Made by a program: the position numbers and the translations under genes. A DNA stretch of 64,000 bases from Rhizophagus sp. LPA8_4_AMF (taxonomy: Eukaryota; Glomeromycota; Glomeromycetes; Glomerales; Glomeraceae): NCBI GenBank assembly GCA_021464525.1, contig JADRCO010000033.1, positions 1-64,000 of the forward strand, in the 5' to 3' direction. Shown piece by piece: positions 57,988 through 64,000 of the stretch (positions within the stretch are counted from its first letter, which is position 1; every line of letters starts with the position of its first letter). The notes beneath the pieces are model-generated. The model did not search any database, was not told where the DNA came from, and saw only the letters and a program-made list of their open reading frames with translations.

Positions 57988-60900
57988 TTAATTCCATTCG
58001 TCGTCATCATCATCATCATCATCATTGTTATTTAAACTTTTATTTCTTTGTTTAAGCTAAATACAAGATATATAATATATCAATAATAATTATAATAAAT
58101 ATGTTTACAATATTTGAAAAAAAAATATTAAATCAAACTTTCAAACTTACTGCATCAGCAAGGCTCATCTGTCCACTTGGTCGCGGTGGTGCTGGTGGCT
58201 AAATAATTAGTATAAAATATTAAATATGATATCCAACTGATAAGATAATGAATGTCTTTAGAAGTTTAACAAACATACCTTTGATCCTGAAGTCCCTGGT
58301 CTTGGAGGAGCAGGAGGCTTGTCTCCGGTCGAAGGTCTAGGTGGAATTATCGGTTTAGAAACTACCGGTGGTGGAGCTTTCTTTGCTGTTATATATAATT
58401 ATTAATCTTACTAAGCTTATAAATAGTAAAGGTTGATTTGCGAAACAAATATTTATATACCAGATCCCACTGTTTTTCTCGAAGGAGCGACTGGACGTTC
58501 ATTTTCAGTATCTTCAGTTGAATTTACAGTTTCAGAAGCCTAAATTTTTTTGAAAAAATGAGATTTTTAATTCATGTTGCAGGTAGTATTAAATAAAAAA
58601 TAACTTACCCTAGCAGCAGCTTTTTTAGCCTCAAGAGCAGCCTTCCATGGAGGTACACCACTTGCACTATTAACAGGTGCCATACCTGGGAATACAGGTA
58701 CAGGAGCTGAAGAATTTGAGGAATCGTTATAATATTTATTTGTTGGATTTGCGATAGAAGTACTAAAACGAGATTTTCTTGCAGGCTCCTTTTCTTCTGC
58801 TTCTTCTTCAGCAGCAAATTCTTGCGGAGGTTCCTTTTTCTTTTCTTGGGGAGCAGCAGGTGGAGGCTTACGTCTAGCTGGTAATGCAGGATTTGTTTTT
58901 GGTGCTACTTTAATCTCTTCCAAGTAGTTACTTGGTACCCATCCTTGTTTACCATCTTTTTTAGCTAACCACCAACCATTATCATCTTTTTGAAGAATTT
59001 CTACTGTATCCCCGGATTTAAATGGTAATTCTCCTGTATCTTCCGTTACAAAATCATAAATGGCCTTAAAAGTTGGATTTGTAGGTGGAGGTGGAGGTGA
59101 AGGTGGTTTTTGTGGTGCAGGAGGCGGTGGTGGTGGTGGAACTCCTCTACCACCAGTAGATATTCTTCTAGAAATAGTTGTATCTTTTGTATCTGGAGTA
59201 TTAGCTGTTGAAGACTTCTTTATAGGTTTTATTACCTTTTTTTTAGGACCACCTGCTTTTAATAATTTTCCAGAAGTGATAGGTCTCGGAGGGGGTTCTT
59301 TTTTTGGACAAGGAGGATCCGATAAACTATCTGCAGGTTCACCACTAGACACACTAATTGTATGACTTTTATATACATCATTCTTTTTAATACTTTCATC
59401 TTTAACAAATTTGAGCGTGGCAGTTTTATTCAATTTTTTACAATATTCTATTTGTGATGCAATTTTAACTTGTACTCTTGATCCTGTTCTTTGTAATAGA
59501 TGAACAAGTAATTCTGTTTTGAAAAGACATGAAAATATTGGATCTCCCAATTCTTTAGTCGGATTATTAACGTGAAGTACTACCCAATCATCTCTTAAAT
59601 TTGACAAGCTGACTCCAGTAATTGAGATTAATGGAATATTTCTTTCAACATTCATTGTTAAAAGTTTCTTTTCAATTGTCGATATAATAATGTATATTGC
59701 TTTATCAGTCTACAAAAAAAAAACCATTAATTTCAAGTTAAAATAAATTCAGTTAAAGTAAATAAAAGAGAAAAAATTTTATTACCAAAATCAAATATCT
59801 AGGACTCGGTTTACTTGATCTTCCAAGACGGCCAACAAGCAATTGAATCTTGCTACTAAATGTTACGTGTTCATTAGCTAATAATAAAAAAAAAAAGAAA
59901 TAAATTTAATATATTTCTCCTAAAGTAATAAATATTCCTTTCTCATTTTTTTCCTTTTTGAATTTACTCACTTCCAAGATTGCAAACCCTTCTTAGTTCT
60001 TCACCACTTTCGTCATTAACATATAAATAATCTCCCATAAATTTTCTCATACTCAATAAACTCATTCTTCTTCTTTCTTTACGTTGTTCCAGTATTTGAT
60101 GTCCATAATCTCTTAATTGTACATAAATTATTTGATCTTTGTTCTTATTCCAACATCTTTGTATACGCCTAGCGCACTCATTCTTGTATCTCACATAATT
60201 TCTATACGCTCGCTGGATTCTCATTGCCATATTATGCCAATATCTATCACGTAAATGTTCAAGTGCCCAAATCTTAATGGGTGTTAAAAGAAGAATTTAG
60301 TATAAAGGAAGAAATGCTATTAAAAAAAGATTTATGTTTACCGTTTCAGGATGTCTAATAAATGCTTTTGTAACACCCATTTGCCATTCCTCAGTAGGAA
60401 TACCGCAGTCTTTTAAAATGGTTTGTGTACCAGATTTCTGATCACCTTTCCAAATATATTCTCCAGCATAAGAAGTTTTATTCGATAACAAATAAAATCT
60501 ACAATAATCATAAATTATTTTAAATACAATATTAATAAAATAATTTATTTTCTACCCTTTCTTTCAGAATATATTTATTACCTTTCTATGAATTTTTCAA
60601 ATGTTTGTCTATAAGCGAAACCAGCCCTACGTACTCTAATATTTTCATTTAATCCAAGATATTTAATTTGATGTAAAACCATTTTTGATTCATATTCTGA
60701 AGGACTCTTGTTTTGATTTGGTTTTATGGTACGTATATAAGAAGGCTGAGATTGCATTAATTTTTTCACCAATTCATTTGCTGATAACTAAATAAAAAAA
60801 AGGTTATTTTTTTTTTAAAAAAAAAAATTCAAATCCTCCTCTTCCCTTTCGAATCACTCCTTGGATCACTCACGTACCTTAATTTTATCACTTGCAGTAG

Positions 60901-62855
60901 GAGGTCTCTTTTTAGAATCTTTATCCACGCGATTAGGAAATAATGTACACAAAAATTTATTCTCACTTGAAGCAACTAACTCTAATAAATCCTTTACCAA
61001 CTGATCTTTATTCTTATCAGTCATACCAGGTATAGAATATAAGACATCACCGGCATAATGTTTAACTAAAAATTTACTACCTCTACTCTCAAAATGAGGG
61101 TTTGAACTTAAAAATCCTAATCGTTGAACAAAACTATTATCAGCGGCTTCAGGGTCAGCATGAGCAGTAGCACAAGCATCATTCATGGCAGCAAATAAAC
61201 CTGGAGGACGTTTCTCTTCTATTAAATCGCATACTACTTTATTATTAAAAAAATCTATTGGTGTCCATTTAATTTTTTCATTAACATATTCTTCTTGTTC
61301 AGCTTTTAACGTTAATTCAATGAATATTTGTTGCAATTTTTCATTAACGTAATTTATACATAATTGTTCAAATGAGTTCTCATCAAAAATTTCAAATCCA
61401 TAAATATCCAACACTCCAATTACATAGGATGATTGTGATCGTGAACGTAATGCTTTATTTATACGTTCTACTATCCATTCAAATAGATTATTATATATCG
61501 CTTTGGCCAATGCATCTCTCACGGCTGATGCCTATATCACATTATAAAAGAATTTTTAATACGTAAACCCGAAAAAATCAAAAGAAAAAAATATATATAT
61601 ATAATGATACCTGAATGGGATTGAGAGGAACGTCATATACAGAACCACGACGCCCTCCACGTGTTGTTTCAATTGTACGACTTGTTAAAGCCTATTATAT
61701 TAATGTTAAATTTTTTTTTTTTTTCACAGAATTATAACATAAAAAAATACCTTGTTTAATGCTGCTGGATCTACATCCATTATATGAGCAATGTAATTTG
61801 TAACTATATATATAATATAAATAAATTAATTCATATTCGACAAACATTGTCTCAAGATTGCCTATATTACCATTTTCATCATTGATAACAGAATTTCCAT
61901 CATCTCCCTCGTCGAATATTACGTTTCCCAACCATAATATTATTGCCAACATTCTAAAAATATCATCTTGCTCATGTTTTTGAAGACCAATAACCCCCAT
62001 CGCTTTCTATAATTTTAAACATAAGAAACATCATTGAGTATATAATATGGTTTGTAATAATAAAAGAGATGTAAATTATTACCAAAGTCTCTTCAAAATC
62101 TTCTACATCATCAATACCATCAACATCTAAACAATCACTTTTACTAGTATATAAATAACTTTCAGGTCCTTGAATACCAAATTGTTCTATAAAGAAATAT
62201 TTTTGTTAGAATTTTTTTTTTTAAGGGAGATCAATATATCTGGAAAATGACGTACCTTGATATTCAGAAGAAGCGGCTTTAGTGAATTGATAAAATATAT
62301 GGAAATTACGTTCATTCTCAATTTGTCCAACAACGCGTCCCTATTTAAATAAAGAAATGATAATAATTCCTTTAAAAAATCTGAATTACTCCTAAATATA
62401 TTTTTGGTCGAAAAATGAGATCAAAAAAAAAGTGTGCCTTCACCTTCTCTAATAAATAATTAGTAATAATAGCACCAACAGGCTCTCCGTTAGCATTAAA
62501 TTGAATTTCTAAATATTTTCCCTGAAAATTTTAAACCAAATTCAATTATTCAAAATGTAATAATTTCTAAATTGAATAGGTAATTAATAACTTACATGAC
62601 GACTTGAATTATTATTTCTAAGTGTTTTAGCACAACCAAAACTTTCCAATAGAGGATTCGTAGCTAAAACCATATCTTTAATTTCCTTAATTGAAGAGCT
62701 CGCACCACCACTAACTGTTGCAATATATTGCATGATCTGTAAAAAAATTATTATTTTTTTGTTTTAAATATTAGATTACTTAAATATTTGTATGATAACA
62801 ATTATCACTCGATTTAAATAAATTACCCTCTTAGCAGCCTCTGAGTTTTTTTTAA

Positions 62856-62894
<39 letters not shown>

Positions 62895-63674
62895 TAAATT
62901 CATTATCATTTTCAACTTTTAAAATTTTTATAAATACTAACCAGTTTTCCCAGCACCAGATTCACCACTAAAATTTATAATAAATTATTAATATAATAAA
63001 TAATATCTAAATCATCATCTTTTTACATTATTAGCACAAAATACCTAATGATGATACATTGATTTTCTTTGTAACTATTCATATGATAATATGATGACTC
63101 GGCAACAGCATAAACATGAGGAGGCATCTAAATATTTTTTAAAAAAAAACTTTTCAGTGAATAAATTCTTTCTCAGGTTAAGATCAAACAAAAAAAAAAT
63201 CAACTTCATACCTCCAATCTATTTTTACCAGTATAACTATGCAAGATCTCATCTGTATATATACCCAAATCTTTGAATGGATTTACACTGATCAGTACAT
63301 GACCAATATATGTCTATTTATTATAATCAATGAATGTTAGTAAAAATTTATCCAATCCGAAATATACTCTAAAAATTTAATCAACAAAAAAATTATTGAT
63401 TCCAGAGTTTTGATTTAATTACATACATATATTTCAGCATTTTCAAACCTTTTCTTTAAATTTTCGTTAATAGCATCATTATTAACTTTACTCAACATAG
63501 TCATATCAGCTACTCCAACTTGCTTTTTCTTAAAACCTTCTTTCCAATCTGCTTTTTCAAACTTTCGATCTTTCGTTGTTGATTTTTTTGGAGGCTTAAT
63601 AAATCAAACAGGTATTATTTTAAAATTTTCTTAAACAAAAGCATTTTTAACGAAATTCTAAGAATAAATACCAT
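57988..63674 (-). CDS. MYO5: Class I myosin, Myo3/Myo5 type
   Basis: I trace 23 coding exons, all in frame, for 1295 residues. Exon 1 (63674-63672) is only the ATG; exon 2 is 63594-63427. Exons 5 (62967-62942, 26 nt) and 6 (62840-62827, 14 nt) split the P-loop region. The largest are exon 14 (61531-60878) and exon 19 (59709-58609); exon 23 is 58056-57988. Motor: [21 protein letters not shown]-loop GESGAGKT (120-127), [13 protein letters not shown]. The TEDS site is Ser348 in [10 protein letters not shown], the position phosphorylated by PAK-type kinases in yeast. Two IQ motifs (about 710-750) bind light chains. A TH1 tail, a Pro-rich stretch, an SH3 domain (about 1040-1094; [20 protein letters not shown]) and a C-terminal acidic [10 protein letters not shown] follow. 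The acidic tail activates Arp2/3 at endocytic actin patches. Length and order match yeast Myo3/Myo5. Confidence 0.93.
62859..62898. repeat. AAT/ATA microsatellite in myosin intron
   Basis: About ten or more ATA units followed by AAATAATAAA lie in the intron just upstream of the 14-nt exon on the minus strand. It is near the polypyrimidine side of that intron, so its length might affect splicing. Confidence 0.7.
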
Positions 63675-64000
63675 GTTTAATAACTTGATTTTTTTATGAA
63701 TGAAAAAAAATTATACGTTCGAACGAAATTAAAAAAAATCATCGAAACCCCTTTATAAACGGACAAGTGTATCACAAGCCCGATTTATCGGCTTGCATGG
63801 GTTGTACGAGGATTCTACTACTATCCGCAGGATTTGTTCAGACCTTGACCTTGTTGCAAAATGTCTGGGCTGCTGGCCTCAGGGGGTAACCGGGTAGGCT
63901 GTCCTGGCTGTCGTAGAATGATCCTTGTTTTTACCGGACAACCTGATTTATTTTTTCGCTTAAAAGCATTTTATAAGAAAAATAATTGCAAAAAAGTTAC
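63675..64000. other. Myosin promoter side with GC-richer island
   Basis: The stretch 63760-63941 is markedly richer in GC than the rest of the window. It is flanked by CGGACAA direct repeats (63760-63766 and 63935-63941) and contains a hairpin (CAAGCCCGATTTATCGGCTTG, 63774-63794 region). No coding frame or tRNA-like A/B box was recognised. It could be a short interspersed element or a regulatory island upstream of the myosin gene. Confidence 0.4.

Noticed and set aside
59060-59365. Glycine-rich open frame antisense to the myosin gene
   Set aside because: It is the complement of the poly-proline and Pro-rich coding stretch of exon 19.
1-64000. CRISPR arrays, bacterial operons, riboswitches, rRNA
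   Set aside because: Introns and gene families show a fungal nuclear locus, and no spaced direct-repeat array or structural RNA gene was recognised.

Overview
The window is nuclear DNA of an arbuscular mycorrhizal fungus (Glomeromycotina), most probably Rhizophagus irregularis or a close relative. The evidence is a very AT-rich base composition, genes split by many short introns (about 50 to 100 bp, GTAAGT-like donors, TAG acceptors), and two lineage-typical expanded families: kinase-like proteins that begin with a CPxC...WCxxCExNFMK knuckle, and MATH-BTB proteins. The species call is inference from remembered family sequences, not from a search.

Left part (1-30.3 kb) is accessory and repeat-rich. 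Bases 1-5.0 kb hold no intact gene, only small inverted-repeat elements and eroded coding-like DNA. A MATH-BTB gene lies on the minus strand at 5.0-6.3 kb. From 7.4 to 21.3 kb there is a cluster of kinase-like genes: one on the plus strand (7432-8707), two intact on the minus strand (12050-10727 and 21277-19931), one minus-strand copy split by about 1.5 kb of extra DNA (17231-14519), and an exon-1 relic (about 9350-9165). The three minus-strand copies sit in duplicated blocks that share promoter and downstream sequence. All readable copies lack the catalytic Asp of HRD, and the intact copies also lack the alpha-C Glu, so they look like a pseudokinase family. From 22.8 to 30.3 kb there are four intact MATH-BTB genes in tandem on the plus strand, with two eroded copies between them. 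An acidic, repeat-coded insertion inside the BTB domain differs in every copy.

Right part (31.9-64 kb) is mostly core housekeeping: a TRAPPII subunit Trs65-like gene, a two-repeat Myb factor with a probable GC-AG intron, Mediator subunit 16, a BTB-BACK-TLDc protein, a small secreted or membrane protein, COQ4 and URA5 (convergent, 50 bp apart), a VNX1-like vacuolar cation/H+ exchanger, and a class I myosin (Myo3/5 type) with 23 coding exons, including an ATG-only first exon and a 14-nt exon. A gene-poor, AT-rich stretch with two more inverted-repeat elements lies at 44.1-50.2 kb.

No rRNA, tRNA, CRISPR array, retrovirus-like element or Polinton was recognised. The genes do not form an operon. 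The best candidate for something undescribed is the paired local expansion of doubly substituted pseudokinases and MATH-BTB proteins with hypervariable acidic insertions. All splice models were built by eye from reading-frame continuity and paralogue comparison.
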